Below, piece by piece: positions 1-13,240 of a DNA stretch of 64,000 bases. Positions within the stretch are counted from its first letter, which is position 1; the number at the start of each line of letters is the position of its first letter. The notes beneath the pieces were generated by a model. The model made no database searches. It was not told the origin of the DNA and saw only the letters and a program-made list of their open reading frames with translations. The DNA is from Paralichthys olivaceus (Eukaryota > Chordata > Actinopteri > Pleuronectiformes > Paralichthyidae). Both the position numbers and the translations under genes were made by a program. The DNA lies in contig NC_091104.1 of assembly GCF_024713975.1 (NCBI RefSeq), positions 18,123,580-18,187,579 on the forward strand, given 5' to 3'.

Positions 1-149
1 ACTGTTTTTGTTATTATGCGCTGCCTCAATTATTAAAGGACACTTTTTGTTAAAAACCTTTTGTTCTGCCTTTTTGGGTCCAACTGCTCCCTTACCCTCT
101 CCCCACAAAACGTAACATTCCCAATCACAGGCCCCATCCCTTCACTATG

Positions 150-240
150 GATGGAAATTTATTCAGTAGATTTTGCATAATCCTGCTAATTAATAAACCA
201 ATAAACAACACAAACCACCCTCTTTTGATGGAGGTAATAA
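150..240 (+). repeat. Interspersed repeat, tail fragment
   Basis: The words 'ttttgcataatcctgcta' and 'gatggaggtaataa' match the tail of a repeat found again at 1290-1414, 31490-31625 and 36690-36830. In those copies the tail reads 'acctccttggcggaggt' or close to it. The copy is degenerate and has no coding capacity. Confidence 0.5.
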
Positions 241-1289
241 TTATAAAAGAAGACATATTTTTCTTGAATTTGCCTTGTAATAAATTTAGTCTTATGTGAG
301 GATTTAAAATGTTTCATGTAACTTTAACACCTGCAGTTTTCTTTCCCATGTGTCTGTATCTCACTTGTTATTGGCTCAATCATTCATTTCGTGTTTTCAT
401 CTCTCTTTACTTTTACAGCAGTTCTGTTATAACACATATGGAGGGGATCTGCTCATTCCAGCTCGCTCCTACAGAGTGATCACTATTAGTGCAGGATTGA
501 CGTTATAGCTCTGAGCATCAGAATGGAGTTTATAGCTCTTCAGCATCAGTGTGAAATGGACCATCTACATTTGCCGTTATGGAGACATACTCTATATAAT
601 AGGCTCTTGTCTGATGATGGGTACGCCACCATAAGTGCGTGCATGTGTGCCTGTGAGTGCTGATGAAGGACGGACAGGATGCAAGCAGTAAAGATAAAAG
701 CGAATTAAACGTCAACACAGCACCAAAAAACGGGACCACCCCCCATTTCTCCCACTTCAGCCACCATCGTTCATCTATTAATGAGCAGCTTGCAACCCAG
801 AGTGACTCAGCGTTAAATCAAGGCTTACTCCCCGCTCACTCATTCTGTCAGGGACAAGCTGAGACAGAACATCCACAGAGACCTGCTGTTCTCCCATCAG
901 ACACTGTGTAGTTCAAGGACGTGAGCAAGACGCACTTAGACACGTAGGCAGGTACAATAGGTGTGTGCCGTACATTTGGAAGGCGCTATGATGAGCAAAT
1001 ATATTTTCACTTACATTCAAATTCATTAATATGGTGAAATGTGCTAAAAGTCGTGTGGTATAGAATCATTGCTCAGGTAAGGGCACTTGGAGAGCTCACA
1101 CCTCGTCCAAAGCTGATTGGCCACTTTACATAGACATCGATTCAAATCAGACACAGCCGGATCATTTTCCAGATCTGCATCAAATGTCACCTGCTCAGAG
1201 ATATTAGTGCTGTTTTTTAATAATGATCTCTTCATTATTTCTTGAGAATTAGGAAAAGTTAAACAAAGTGTGGAAAATGTTCCTGGATC

Positions 1290-1414
1290 CACCCCCTCAA
1301 TTGAATCCACTCCATAATGTAATGGATTCTTTCTTGGCTGATACTTCACCCTTCCATCACGTTTCAAGGAAATCAGCCATTAAAACATAACCTCCTTGGT
1401 AGAGGAGGTTATGG
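1290..1414 (+). repeat. Interspersed repeat ending in a perfect stem-loop
   Basis: This is another copy of the 'aacctccttgg' tail family. It ends in an 11-bp perfect inverted repeat: cataacctcct, a 6-base loop, then aggaggttatg, at about 1387-1414. Other copies keep only the inner six base pairs. The upstream part ('ggattctttcttggc', 'cacccttccatcac') is shared in degenerate form with the copy at 31490-31625. Confidence 0.55.
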
Positions 1415-1769
1415 TCCCACAGTGTGCATTAAACTGTGGCACCATAAACCTCCTGAGGCTTCTGACAGATCGCCCCATGACCTGCTCATATAGACTATCT
1501 GAAGAAGAATATGTCTCCACTTCAATGAAACTAAAATACACCACCAATTTGTACGGTTGGAGCCAGAGTCAGTGCAGTAGCAATCAGGGGGATGGAGCTG
1601 TGGTAGTGAGGTCCCGTCGATACATGTACTCAACCAATTGTCAGTCTCAGCTGAAAATCAAGGCGTTTCAACCCATCAGATAACAAATTAAAACCAAACT
1701 TTCCAGAAAAACTTGCTCTTTGCCAAACAGTGTGTTAAGAAACAGCAAGAATAAGAGACACATGTATTT

Positions 1770-1905
1770 AACGTGTACTTTGACTATTAGTTTTGGTCCA
1801 TGTCCCATTTGTTAATATGGAGGAGGCAATATTTATGACCTACCAGATGGCAATCAAGATGCATTGGCTTCAGTCCATTTTTATATACAGTCTATGGGCC
1901 TGACT
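1770..1905 (+). repeat. Interspersed repeat, copy 1
   Basis: The copy shares 'ggtccatg(t/a)cccattt', 'atggcaatcaagatg' and 'ttggcttca' with 3770-3900, and ends near 'tatacagtctatggg'. The layout is that of a short non-coding interspersed repeat. The family name cannot be set from this window. Confidence 0.5.
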
Positions 1906-2310
1906 ATGCCCTTTAAACTCTGCATCACGAATATTCAGCTTAGCTGCACCTTGACCAGCACGTCCTATACAGATTTCTAATTTTGCATGAGATGTTCATA
2001 ACGTATTGCTGAGTTTCCCCTCTAATCCATATGCTTCTTTGTCATATTTGTTTACAATCGATCTGGTGCCATGGAAGTCGGGTTGCACACAGACTGAGGT
2101 TTGGAAGAAGAGGACATGTTTCAAAGCTACCCACTCGTGTAGCTTTTCAGTGGGGGAGCTGCAGTAGATGAGGAGAGAGGAGGGAGGAGAGAGTCGAGGA
2201 TGCAGCAGAAAGTAAAGGAGGCTGAGGAGGAGAGATAGCGCAGGACTCATTATCAGCTACAGCAGTCCAGAGTTTAGAAGACATGAGGAGAGCTCCTTAG
2301 GGCTGCCAGT

Positions 2311-2419
<109 letters not shown>

Positions 2420-3769
2420 GTCCCCTCGCTTTACAGCTCTCACTCATTCTTTCATCTTTACTCTGGTGCAGGCATAGCAGAGGAAGCATTGTGCAGAAGA
2501 GTATTGTTTTCCACCCTTCAGTGTGTGTGTGTGTGTAACTTAATGCATTGACACATCTTTATCAGTCTTGGTGAGATAGTTTCCTTAGAGGGGAGGGTAT
2601 CTCCAGATGATTACATTTGGGAGCTGATCAGTCAAAGGTTGAGGTCAAGAAAATATGGTCATAAAAAATGTATTTTCTATGATATCTCCACAAATAAAGA
2701 GACAAAGACAATATGAGTCAGATAATTCCAAAATGCATTTCCCAGGTATTTCTGCATCCTACTATGTACATGACTAAAAGCTTATGTAGATCTAAAAGTA
2801 ATGTATGATCATATGGCAAGCATGACGTCATCCTGACCTCACTATAGTCAGAAAATGACATCATATACCGTAGTTATAAATTAAATTCTGCAACCTATAA
2901 GTCAAGAAATAAGTAACCCTGCTATCTAATTTAAGTTAGTATGCCTTATTGTGGTATATACATTGTGCAAAGCATTTCAGTGTCCCTTGTTACTCATCCA
3001 CCTCATGAAACAGACAAGTTTTCCATTTTATCAAGTCTAACAATCCACACCGGCTTTCAGAGAAGTTTGTGAAATCACTACACAGTGCACCCAGGTTTTT
3101 TAAAGCTCTGTTTTTTCCCCACTGATGCTGGTAATACAATTTCCAATCAAACAGATCTGCTGTTGTCCCTGTTGTTGTGCTGATGTTTCTTTTTCTCATT
3201 TCACTGTGGGCTGAGAGCTACAGTGGCTTGTCAGAGAATAAAATAAATGAATCAATATAAACAAGCCAGATTTTTTGGTTGTGCTGCTGTCAGGACAGTG
3301 ACATCTGAGGACAACAGAGGTCAGAACAGAAGTCACCTTGGAGTAAATAGGGTCACAGTACTGCTTGAATACCAATTATTCTTCTTGTGTGTATGTGAGG
3401 GTCCCTAGTGCCCAAAATCTTACAAATCCAAATTGCAATAAAGGACCTCAATATGTGTATGACCTCTATGATAGTTGAGGAAAAAAATGAGCTTCATTTG
3501 TCTCCATTAGAGAATACGAATGCACATACAGTGAAGATCTAATTGGGAATGTTCTCAAATATGATTTGATGCTATGTAGAACCAGAGACTGCTCAGTAGT
3601 GTTCATGGTGTGGAGCCGAGCTCCCACATACATGCTCCACCAATTCTGTGCTATAGTCTTTGCTGTCAATCATGAAAATAAGTAATTAAAACCAGATTTA
3701 CCGGAAACCTGAGCACTTGAACATCTCATCAGTGTCATAAGAATAATCTAAAATGACAGAAACCATCTT

Positions 3770-3900
3770 TTCAATTTGGTCCATGACCCATTTGCTGAAA
3801 TGGTAGGATCGGGTATATGATCTACACTGCAGCCAGCCATCAGGGGGCGATCAAGATGATTTGGCTTCACCTTTGGGAAGCTGTTATGTTGTCCAAGTAT
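3770..3900 (+). repeat. Interspersed repeat, copy 2
   Basis: Second copy of the repeat at 1770-1905. Shared words include 'ggtccatgacccatttg' and 'gcgatcaagatg', followed by 'ttggcttca'. This copy keeps 'gccagccatcagggggcga', which is degraded in the first. Confidence 0.5.
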
Positions 3901-4171
3901 ATATATATAGTCCACATCTCATTTTAAGACCAATATACTTCACAAATTGATTTGCTATTTCGCCAACATGGGAGCAGGGAGGGGAAAACGACAACTTACT
4001 CTATCTGAAACTAGCAAAGACACTTGTGTTGCACTTGGTGCGCTGGGTTTCAGACGAATATAAGAAAATACACTAAAGATGATCATTTCATTATGAATAT
4101 TAAGAGAAACATTTCAAACATTTTTCTCACCATCATTCACTCTCTTTTGTGCTGTCTGGGTGTTCCTTTAG

Positions 4172-4272
4172 AAGACTGGGTAAGAAGAGCACGCAGAGTT
4201 GGCATCAAGGCCGCTGAGAGCTATCAGAAAGAGACAGGCTCTCCCTGGTTGTCTCTCTTTGCAACAGATTGA
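4172..4272 (+). CDS. Possible terminal exon of an unidentified gene
   Basis: An acceptor ('gtgttcctttag') is followed by a frame open for 33 residues to TGA at 4270-4272. It contains DWVRRARRVGIKAAESYQ, a basic amphipathic pattern that looks more protein-like than nearby frames. An AATAAA lies near 5074. I found no matching upstream exon and no family. This may be chance. Confidence 0.2.
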
Positions 4273-5390
4273 TATCAAATGTGCTGGAGGACACATTGTG
4301 CATGTGTGCACTGATTGACTGTAGTGTGTGTTTGTGTGTCTCTGTACAACGTGCATTCACAAAAGCAGGCTGGACACACTCTGAGGAAAAGCAACAGCCT
4401 GCCAATAATTACGCAGGCTAATAGAGTAGCTTCTGCTTTGCTCCCTTGTCACTGAGATTCACAGCGGGACGCGGAGGCAGGACGTGAATCATTGAGATGG
4501 ACGTACTGCGACTCTGGACAGAGGCAAATTTAAAGAGAAAAGACTGATTTAGTTCAGGACTTTAACTGCATCTGGATGAGGACACAACAGAAACTTTCCC
4601 GACTGGGGACACAAGGAGTATTGAAGATGCACTTTAGAAGTTAGTAACTTCTCTGGTTTGAAGTCTTTTGAGGTTCTTGTGAGGACTTAAAGTTTAATTC
4701 CCCAAATATTTTGTTATGATTTTCATCTCTTGCTTTCTAACGTCCCTTCTGTATTCCCAGAGTCCTCCTGGCCAACTTGTTTCCATGGAAACGTGTCCTC
4801 AGACAAACCCATCCACTTTACCTCAACACAAAAAAACTGAAAGAGTGAAATGGGTTATTTAAGTAAATTTATGTGAGTGTAACCCAACAACTTCCTTAGC
4901 ACTCGAGCCGGCAATCTATATTTGATTGATTGAAATTGTACATTCTGGCAAACTTGCTTGGTTCCTTCTGTGTTTGTTGACATTTATAAAGATATATTAT
5001 TTATTATTGTCTAAATGTCACTAGGACAAAGTGGCCTGTTGTCAGGACAAGCACTGCTTTACAAGTAAAAGCTAAATAAATAAGTAATGACACAGTCGTG
5101 GAAGCTGTATCTCTGATCAAATGCACATTGAGGCAAGAAAATTCATAACTGTAGTGTCACTGGAGCTTGGCAGTGTCAGTTAAACCTTTCTTAGTTTACC
5201 ATAGAAGTTATATTTTTTTAGGTATTTTCCTCAATACTGCACATTTCATATGTTTACTATCAGTTCAGGGTTCAGTTCTTCTTCTTCTTCTTTCTATAAA
5301 AGGCTTTTTGGTTCTGTGGCCCACCATGTTTTCACTAGTTCATTTCATCCAAATTGTATTATTTGTCGTTTCCTTTACCCCAGAAAAGGC

Positions 5391-5435
5391 CTTTTATATT
5401 TAAATACTTTATATTTAAATACTTTATATTTAAAT
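5391..5435. repeat. Three tandem copies of a 15-bp unit
   Basis: The unit 'actttatatttaaat' is repeated three times, the first copy starting 'cttttatatttaaat'. It is a small AT-rich minisatellite directly beside the interspersed repeat at 5436-5642. Confidence 0.85.
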
Positions 5436-5642
5436 CGAGGGGGCCCACTCTACAGAGGCCGCCATGTTTTTTTACATTACTCCAGACTGGACAAACTAAA
5501 CACCTTTTGAGTTTTTATGACAACTGAAGCTACCACAGGTTCTTTTTCATGATTGGAAGGGGAGGGTGGATGAGGGGTGTTCAGCTGCAACATGCAATTT
5601 CATCATTAGATATCACAAAATTGTACACACTGTACCTTTAAA
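5436..5642 (+). repeat. Interspersed repeat related to 16265-16465
   Basis: Shared elements, in order, are an 'aca(g)aggcc' start, a 'ggacaaac' block, 'ggttctttttcatgattggaagg' against 'agtttcttctatggaagg', 'gaggggtgtt', and an end near 'tagatatcac...tacacactg'. The order is conserved over about 200 bp in both places, so this is a dispersed non-coding element. Confidence 0.5.
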
Positions 5643-5846
5643 TAGAAAATTGAACCAAACCTTGAGCACTGCAGCTGGAGACATTGCATGTCCCATTTAT
5701 AAATCATGAAAGTGATGAATGAAGATTTACTGGTTTCATAGACACTCTCCTGTTGTAGTGAATAATGCAGGACAAACAATTCCAGGTACACACTTACCTG
5801 CACACAGAGAGCACATGGGAAATGTAAACTGAGGTAATGGGTAATA

Positions 5847-5955
<109 letters not shown>

Positions 5956-7261
5956 GTGAAACAGAGGTTAGACTCAGGGGAAAACAGAATCAATGATGAT
6001 GCAAGGGCATGAATGCAAAAAACAAAATGTCCAGATACCGTAATAAAGGTTCCCACAATGCAACAGTCAGAATGTGAATGTGAACCAGGACTCAGTAGCA
6101 TTAAGCTCAGGGTCATCCTACAGTCAAATATGAGATTCAAGGGAATTGAATAAGTGGAAATGTATATTTTTTCTAAATATTAGAGCAGGACAGAGGCTCT
6201 GAGTCAGGGGCATATGATAATAAGAGGCCAGAAATTCAGCATGGATTTGAGAAATGGCAACAAAATAGTGAAATATTCACACACTAATTAATATCTATAA
6301 ATAGGAATAGTCTGTGAAGTTGTGGCATTAGAAATGATGAGTGCTCATCAGCACAAAGGGCTCTGCTCGAGGAGTGCATTAGGAGCAGAGGGACACACAG
6401 ATAACAGAGAGTGGAAGATTACGATAAGCCCCAACCCTCCAGTTTCTGAGCACAGGCTTTCAAATGAGACACAGGAAAAAAGGGAGAGTGTGAAGGGACG
6501 TGATTCAGAGGATGAGATGGATTTGCAGGTGCCGGGAAACTGGCCAGGAGAGGGCGCTCCTCACTTGACAGACTAGCCGATCAGAGCACATGCACACAGC
6601 ACGCACACATACACAAACAATGCAGCATCTTCAGCGTATTCACCAGCAGAAGACATTAGTCTTGTTGCGTCTCATATAATCTGACTTTTTAGCATTTTCC
6701 CAAACACCTCTTTGAACCCTCCTCACTGCTCCGTCAGACTCAGGTCTGACTCAACACTACTGAACAGTCTAATGAGCGTCCTCATCCAATGCCTGTGTTC
6801 ATTTATGCCATCAGTTTAACATATGCAAACACACAGCCCCGCATTGCCCGATCAGACAGAAAGAAATAACGCTCATTTAGCACAGACACATCTACTGACA
6901 CAACAAGCTGAGGTTGCCATGGGAACAGGATGCCATGGTAGACTTGATAAATACCGAAACTACTGGGGGGCACAGAGGTTGTCAGCAGCTGTGGAAGCTG
7001 CAGAACGTTACTCAGCAGAAGGATATGAGTTTGTGTTTCAGATCAGGAACGTGTGTCTGAATGGTGGTGTGTGAACTTTGAGAGAAATTTTTTGACCAAA
7101 ATCAGATGCACCACAGATGAGTTTTCCACTGTACTGTGTCTTCTTGACAGCACAATACATCAGAGTAAAGATATTTTCAGAGAAGGGTAACTAAGCTAAA
7201 ATAGAATTTGCAAACAATTGCAGCCATACTGATTACATGTATACAATGTAGGCTTAATCTA

Positions 7262-7281
7262 TACACACACACACACACACA
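7262..7281. repeat. Short (CA)10 tract
   Basis: Ten CA units in AT-rich sequence with no gene nearby. Confidence 0.9.
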
Positions 7282-7958
7282 GAAAGATAATTAACTAAAT
7301 AAACAGCTATGGGTCCCTTTGCCAGGGCTGCGTCTGCTAGAATCACCCTGGAAAAGTTTCAGAGCCTGAGTCATCCATATTCATAAGGTTATTTTAATAA
7401 GTGTCCACTCTGTCAGAACACCTTGTTCTAAGTCCAGTTGAGAAGTGCACCCCCGGGTCCTCCATATTCATACAGCGATTGTCGGCCACTAAACACACAG
7501 CAACTGATCCTGCTGGGAGAGCGAAGTCTTGTGAAAATACTCAAACTAACTTGAACTTACATTAGCAGATCTCTTAACACACTTTTCTGTAATTGATTTA
7601 ACTTGCTTTGCATAAAAAGAGGACTGTTCCATAGCATTAGAAACTCCTGGAGAGAGGGGACAGGATTCAAATTTGACCAGAGACAGGCTTGCACTTAACT
7701 TACACTTAACCCTTATCCTGGATATAAGAGTAAAGCTGCTGATTTAGAGGTTTGACAGGTTCCTTATCTGCTTAAATGCAGATCATCTCTCCTCCATGCC
7801 CCATAAAACATTAATTTCACGCTGCAAGATGCTGCAGTGATCAGTTCTAACTCCAAGTTTCAACCCGCGACACCTACAAAATCTTGACAAGTTTCTCTTT
7901 GTCACCAAGGTTGCTGTGCCCTTGCTGTTCTCTTCAGTATGTGTCTCACACCTGCACA

Positions 7959-8030
7959 GGAGTGGGCAGTTAGCTTTCTCTCCAGGTGTCCGAGATACAC
8001 TGCTGTCCAAAGCAGACATCCGTCCTGCAC
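7959..8030 (-). CDS. Candidate minus-strand exon C
   Basis: On the minus strand an acceptor ('aacagtgcag') opens a frame closed by a GTGTGA donor. It reads RMSALDSSVSRTPGEKANC followed by PLLCR. It enters in phase 1, matching the exit phase of the candidate exon at 8294-8346. No family is recognised. The support is splice motifs and phase only. Confidence 0.25.
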
Positions 8031-8293
8031 TGTTTGCAGAACAAAGTGCATAACAGAGGGCAAAGTTCACCGCACAGGGCAGATGCTGTTAAGATGACAA
8101 AATGGCTGTGAGTCTGACGAATGAGCGAAACACGGCCGGTACCTTAGGTGTTAGGGAGGTTTTGTTAGTGGGATGGATGGTGTGTGAGCCCATGTGCATG
8201 CAGCCTTGTTGCAGTCGAGAGGTTAGAGAAGCCGAGTCGCCGGGTGTAAAACGAGAGGTAGGAGAAGTCATTATTGTGAGGACTGCAGCCAGG

Positions 8294-8346
8294 TACCTGA
8301 GTATATCTCCCTGCTCTTCAATTTCATCAGCAACCTCTTCACACCT
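8294..8346 (-). CDS. Candidate minus-strand exon B
   Basis: On the minus strand 'cattattgcag' precedes the exon and GTACCT follows it. In the phase that joins exons A and C it reads VKRLLMKLKSREIYS. A second frame is also open and acidic (CEEVADEIEEQGDIL), so the frame is not certain. No family is recognised. Confidence 0.25.
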
Positions 8347-9115
8347 GCAATAATGTGAAGAAGCCTGTCATCATCACAAGTTCGCAGCAACTGGCCACAG
8401 CGATTCCCCGCCCTCTGACACGTGAGTGGAGAAAGCAGAGAGCCCCATGTGATTTAAGGCCCAATAGTAACATGTACATTTTACTATAGACAACATTGTT
8501 TGCGAGCAGCTAAGAAGAACAAGTGTATTGTGAGATTCATAATGATAAAGTGGTCATTGGCATATGGCTTAATAGTAAGGAAACAGTAAGACATTATATA
8601 CCAGCACTACTTGTATTTGTATAACATGAATCAATTATATTATTCCATATATATGCCTCTTATTGTGAAAATTATTTTTACATTTTTATAATCATATTAC
8701 ATACTAATGTGATCTATTCATATATACCATTTTTATTTTCATAGCATATTTTATACTGTTGTGAATTTCTAATATACATATATGTGTTTGCTTCAATATC
8801 TCCTTATACATAATGAACAAATATTACTGCAACAAGAGCTGCTGTAACAAGAGAATTTCCCTGGCTCTGGTTCAATAGTTGATCTCATCTTAAAGACTGT
8901 AAGGAAGAAAGTAGGAATATATATAAGCAGCAGATGAGATATGATGTACAGAACGTACACAAAAACAGGTAGACAGACAAATATGAACCACCCACTGAGC
9001 AGCCATTCCCCCAGCAGCACCACCCACTCATCACTCCCGCTGACCGACTGTCTCCTCCTGTGTGACTGATGTGTTTGGTGGTGAGGGGGACATCTGCTTG
9101 GTCCTTACCTGTGTT

Positions 9116-9170
9116 CCTGTCTGGTAAGATACAGCAATGCTTCTGCAGTATGCCTGGCAACACCTTCAGA
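9116..9170 (-). CDS. Candidate minus-strand exon A
   Basis: On the minus strand a good acceptor ('gttctcttctgaag') and donor (GTAAGG) bound a 55-base exon reading VLPGILQKHCCILPDRNT in phase 0, exiting in phase 1. The residues look coding-like, but I do not recognise the protein. It may join exon B (8294-8346) and exon C (7959-8030). Confidence 0.27.
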
Positions 9171-9371
9171 AGAGAACAACACAAGGGTAGGGTGAGGAGA
9201 GATGAGAGAAAGAGAGATGTTAATATCACAACAACTCAAAGCAGATGAACAAGGTGGTGGAGACAACATAATGCACAGCAAACAGCGATGAATAATAATC
9301 ATACGATGTCTACTGCAGAAGTTATAACAGAGACGAGCAAAGTCACGGGTAAAGTGCACAATACAATTAAA

Positions 9372-12300
9372 AAGCGCACAAAATGAAACGTCTCTTTACC
9401 ATAAATAAAATTGGGGATTTCTCCGGGTTTGAACATTGTCAGAAAACATTTTGGATAAGTACATAAGTCAGTAATATATTAGATCGCTATAGACTATATT
9501 TTAAAGAGGAACTGTTAAATATTATATCTGTATGGTGACAGAAAGGGCAGCAACCTCATCGGTCAGTGTGGTGTGGTCATGTTTAGAAGCCTTCTCTGCT
9601 CCCTCAGAGGTTATATCAGCAAATCCAACAGCCAGTTACTGCAAGACTCTCAAGCCCGAGGTTGATGTCACTGATCATAATGCATGATTACAGTCCATTT
9701 GGTGAAGAGTTCTATAAAAAGTTAATACATCCAAAGGTATATGTCTTAATATTCCACTGTCATCACCTGCCTTTATGTTCTTGGGAAACACTGCAGAATC
9801 ATTTTCTGATGAATTAAAGTGTGTTTTAGATTCTCTCTATGATCAGACTTTGCTGTGACAATAAACCAGATTACGGGTTTTCAAAAGGTACAAATATGCA
9901 GGATTCCCGAGAGAAAGAAGCCCAGGGAACCAAATTGAAGAGGGAGATATGGAAGAGGCTCAGCAGGTTTATCTTTGTTCTTGCATTTATCTGACACAGT
10001 CTCTGATCGTTCCAATACTGCAGCAGCCAATCCCCTGCTGACATTGGGCCTATCTCCAGCCTATCACAGGGCTGACACATAGAGACAACAACCATTCCCA
10101 CTTATATTAACTCATACTGGCAATTAACTGAACCCTGTGTTCGGGCTCTGGGAGGAAACCAGTGTACCCAGAGGAAACCCACGCAGGCACGGGGAGAACA
10201 TGCAAACTGTATCAGACAGCGGTTCAGACCCTGTCAGTGCTACACGACTGTGGCGCCTGAAGGAATCTAATGACTTTTGTAAAACAGTCAGACCTCTTTT
10301 CCTTCTCTCTGGTGTTAAAATCCCTGACTTGCTGGTTATCTCAAAACTCTCAGACCTCTGTCTCACCAATTGTTTTTTTTTTCATCCACTCTGGGCCTGA
10401 ACCAGACTGATCAGATAAATGTCCGTTTTAATCATTGGAACATATATAAAGGTACCTCTTGAAAAGAGAGAAAAGACCAGATATTAAAAAATGGCTTGTC
10501 TCTGGGGACATTCATTGAGCTATATCAACCCACTACATCATTCATGCAGGAGGAAGACCTCGGGCACTCCTGTCGTCCAGCTTCTTTTTCTACTTGACTA
10601 GCAGCACACCAGGAGAGATAATACTGTGATAATATAGACTCTTCCGCACTAGTTGTGTTGGTAAATTTATCCTTAGAATTCAGTCAATTCATGACCAACC
10701 CATAAACTCCATTTAAGCTTAGTTTGTAAAGGACAGTGTATTTTACTTTTTGACTTTAATTTAAGAAATCTAAATATTAATAACCAAATATTAATCTTAA
10801 CCAAAGTTGTGATGAATCTCTCATTGCAGCACGATGACACCTGTTTATGAGGATGAGGTCATTGAAGACTATGGTCAATCACTTATAGGTGACAAAACTG
10901 CTTTTCTGTTTACATCAACATTTCAGCCAAAATGCATGTAGGCAGATTGGTAGACGTCTGAGCATGTCCCCCTTGTGTGTTTTATATGTCAAAATATTCT
11001 GAGTGGAATAGTCAGTCAGCATCATGGCTGAGTATTTCCACCTTAACAATGCATTAAAGAAATGCCAGTCTAAAAGAAAAGAGTGAAGTCAAAAAAATAA
11101 GAAACCTATTCTGTCCATTTGTGTATGGAGCTCAGAAGCTGGAAAAGGTTTCAGGTGAACCAACTGCAGGTGAGCTGTGTGGATGGGGAGACGGGGAGCA
11201 GGGGCGGGATCATTGTAGCATATTCATAGATCCCTATCAGGTATTGTGTAAAGAAGGTGTAGTTACATTTAAGCTATTTTTAGGCTGTGAGGGGATTTTT
11301 TTTTTTTCATTACAAAAAATATGTAATTTTGAGGAGCAAAGAAAAGTTTAAATGTAAAATGTACACTGCTGTCCAGAAAAAACCATGCATCACCAAATTT
11401 AGTTTAAACTGAAACATTATGTTATTATGTTGACAGTTTCATCTGCATTCTAAAAAATACTACTCAGATATTATTACTATTAGTACTGTGTATGTTATTG
11501 TACATTGTACTTATTATACACTTATATATATCTATGCCTGAACCATGTTCCTGTACAGTTTACCATGTAATTATATATCACAACATTTCACCTCACTGTA
11601 TGTGTCATATCAGATTAATAGATATCTATATCTCCATCCATTCATTCACAAAGAAGTGTTAAAAAAAGTTGAGTGAGAGAAATGGAAGGCTCTGCGGAGA
11701 TTAGAGACACAATGATTGGTTTGTAATGACTCAAACAGCTGCATGATGTACAATTCTAATTTATGCTGGGTAGCTGGCTGGCAGGCAGAGGAGTCGTACT
11801 GGAGGAGTGTGGAAAAATGAACTGTCAGCAACACTCTTCAGTGTTTCAGACACACGCAGCTGTCACTTGCCTCTCATTTACGCTTTAAAAGGATTGGAGT
11901 CCGGATGTGAAGCGCCTAATTTCATATCTGAAAACGCGCTCAGGCATCCATTTGTCTTTTTAAGCTCATCTTGGGATGAGCACAAGAGAGGATTTATGCC
12001 ACGGTGTTTTATCGAGACAGATAAAGAAGATACACAAGGACAATCCCATGGACACATGTAACTGGGACGAGTGGAAATGCAAAGCAACCGAGATCCTGGT
12101 GTGGTATTTTGGGTATTTGTACAGATTTGTTTCCTCGTATTATACACACATTTGAATATGTACTTTATTTCAACGACATTAAATGGCCAGGCTGATTCTG
12201 TTCCAAATCTACCTGAAAACATCTCCTTCATTATATCAAAAGCTAGTTAAATATAACCCATTCGATCAGCAGTTCAATCTGACAGTTTATTTGTTGCAGC

Positions 12301-12779
12301 CAGTGAAGATGCATCAGAGGAAATCAAATTGATCCTCAATGAGAATCCAAAGAAATAACCTCAGGACTATAGAAGCCCAATCTTGTGAATGACTCTTCAA
12401 ACCCCATTGAGTCAGTGAAATAATAAAAGGCTCCATTTGGCAATGTTGTAGTAGTTTGCCATCATGCTCCTCCAACAGGACTGGTTGCTGTTCTTTTATA
12501 TTCCTGAGGCTGAAAGAAAAAGGATTCGGTGTAGAAATCACTGCACTCTGCTGAATTACACACTACTGAATAGAGCTGAAGGTAGAGGAAGTAGATTTTT
12601 CCAGTGATTCTCAACTCTCCACTTATCACCCTGCTCCATCTATAATTCTCATGACATTTGATGTGGAAATGCACAAGATCATGAAGCAGACCGTCAAGAA
12701 AGGCAGGTGCTGAATGGGGCTGAATTATTTACTTTTTATATTCGTGCTTCAGACAGACTGGCTTGGGAAAGTAATGAGA
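9372..12779. other. Unassigned sequence with repeat fragments
   Basis: No supported gene. At about 10010-10210 the plus strand carries 'cacgcaggcacggggagaac' followed by 'atgcaaact', a phrase typical of dispersed repeats in fish genomes. The rest is AT-rich with only short open frames. Confidence 0.45.
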
Positions 12780-13240
12780 CCATTTACACATCCATCCATC
12801 CGCTTATCCCAAGTTATCCTAGACATCCCTCTCCCTGGACACGCTTTCCATCTCTTCCTCGGGGATCTTGAGGCATTCTTAGGCCAAATGGCATATCTAG
12901 TCCCTCCACTGAAAACTGGGTCTACTGGGCTCTCCTTCTGGTTGGGTTTGCCTGGTAAACCTCCAAAGCAAGGCCTCCATGGAGAGGCATCCTGTCAGGA
13001 CTAGATGGCTGAACTATGTCTCCTTATAACATGAAGGAGCAGCAGTTCTACTGCGAGCTCCCTATGGATGTCTGAACTCCCCATCCTATCTCTAAGGCTG
13101 AGCCCAGCCACCCTATGGAAAATATTCATTTCAGCCGCATGTATTTGCGAACTCGTTCTTCAGTCAGCTTGTGACCATAGGTGAGGGTTCAAACTCAGAT
13201 CGACCGGTAAATCAAAAGCATTGCGTTGCAGCTCAGCAAA
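12780..13240. mobile_element. Decayed non-LTR retrotransposon fragment
   Basis: The order of phrases ('cggggatcttgaggcattc', 'gaggcatcctg', 'ggagcagcagttctactg', 'ctatctctaaggctgagccc', 'agccaccctatgg', 'catttcagccgcatgtattt', 'tgaccataggtgagggt', 'agatcgaccggtaaat') is the one I associate with the 3' part of a common teleost LINE-type element. The frame is broken by stops, so it is a dead fragment. The exact clade and orientation need a library search. Confidence 0.6.

Noticed and set aside
1044..1367. 107-codon open frame on the minus strand
   Set aside because: It overlaps an interspersed repeat at its start and resembles no protein; no splice context supports it.
13140..13240. Possible tRNA internal box ('gagggttcaaactcagatc')
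   Set aside because: It lies in the decayed retrotransposon fragment and no cloverleaf can be formed around it.
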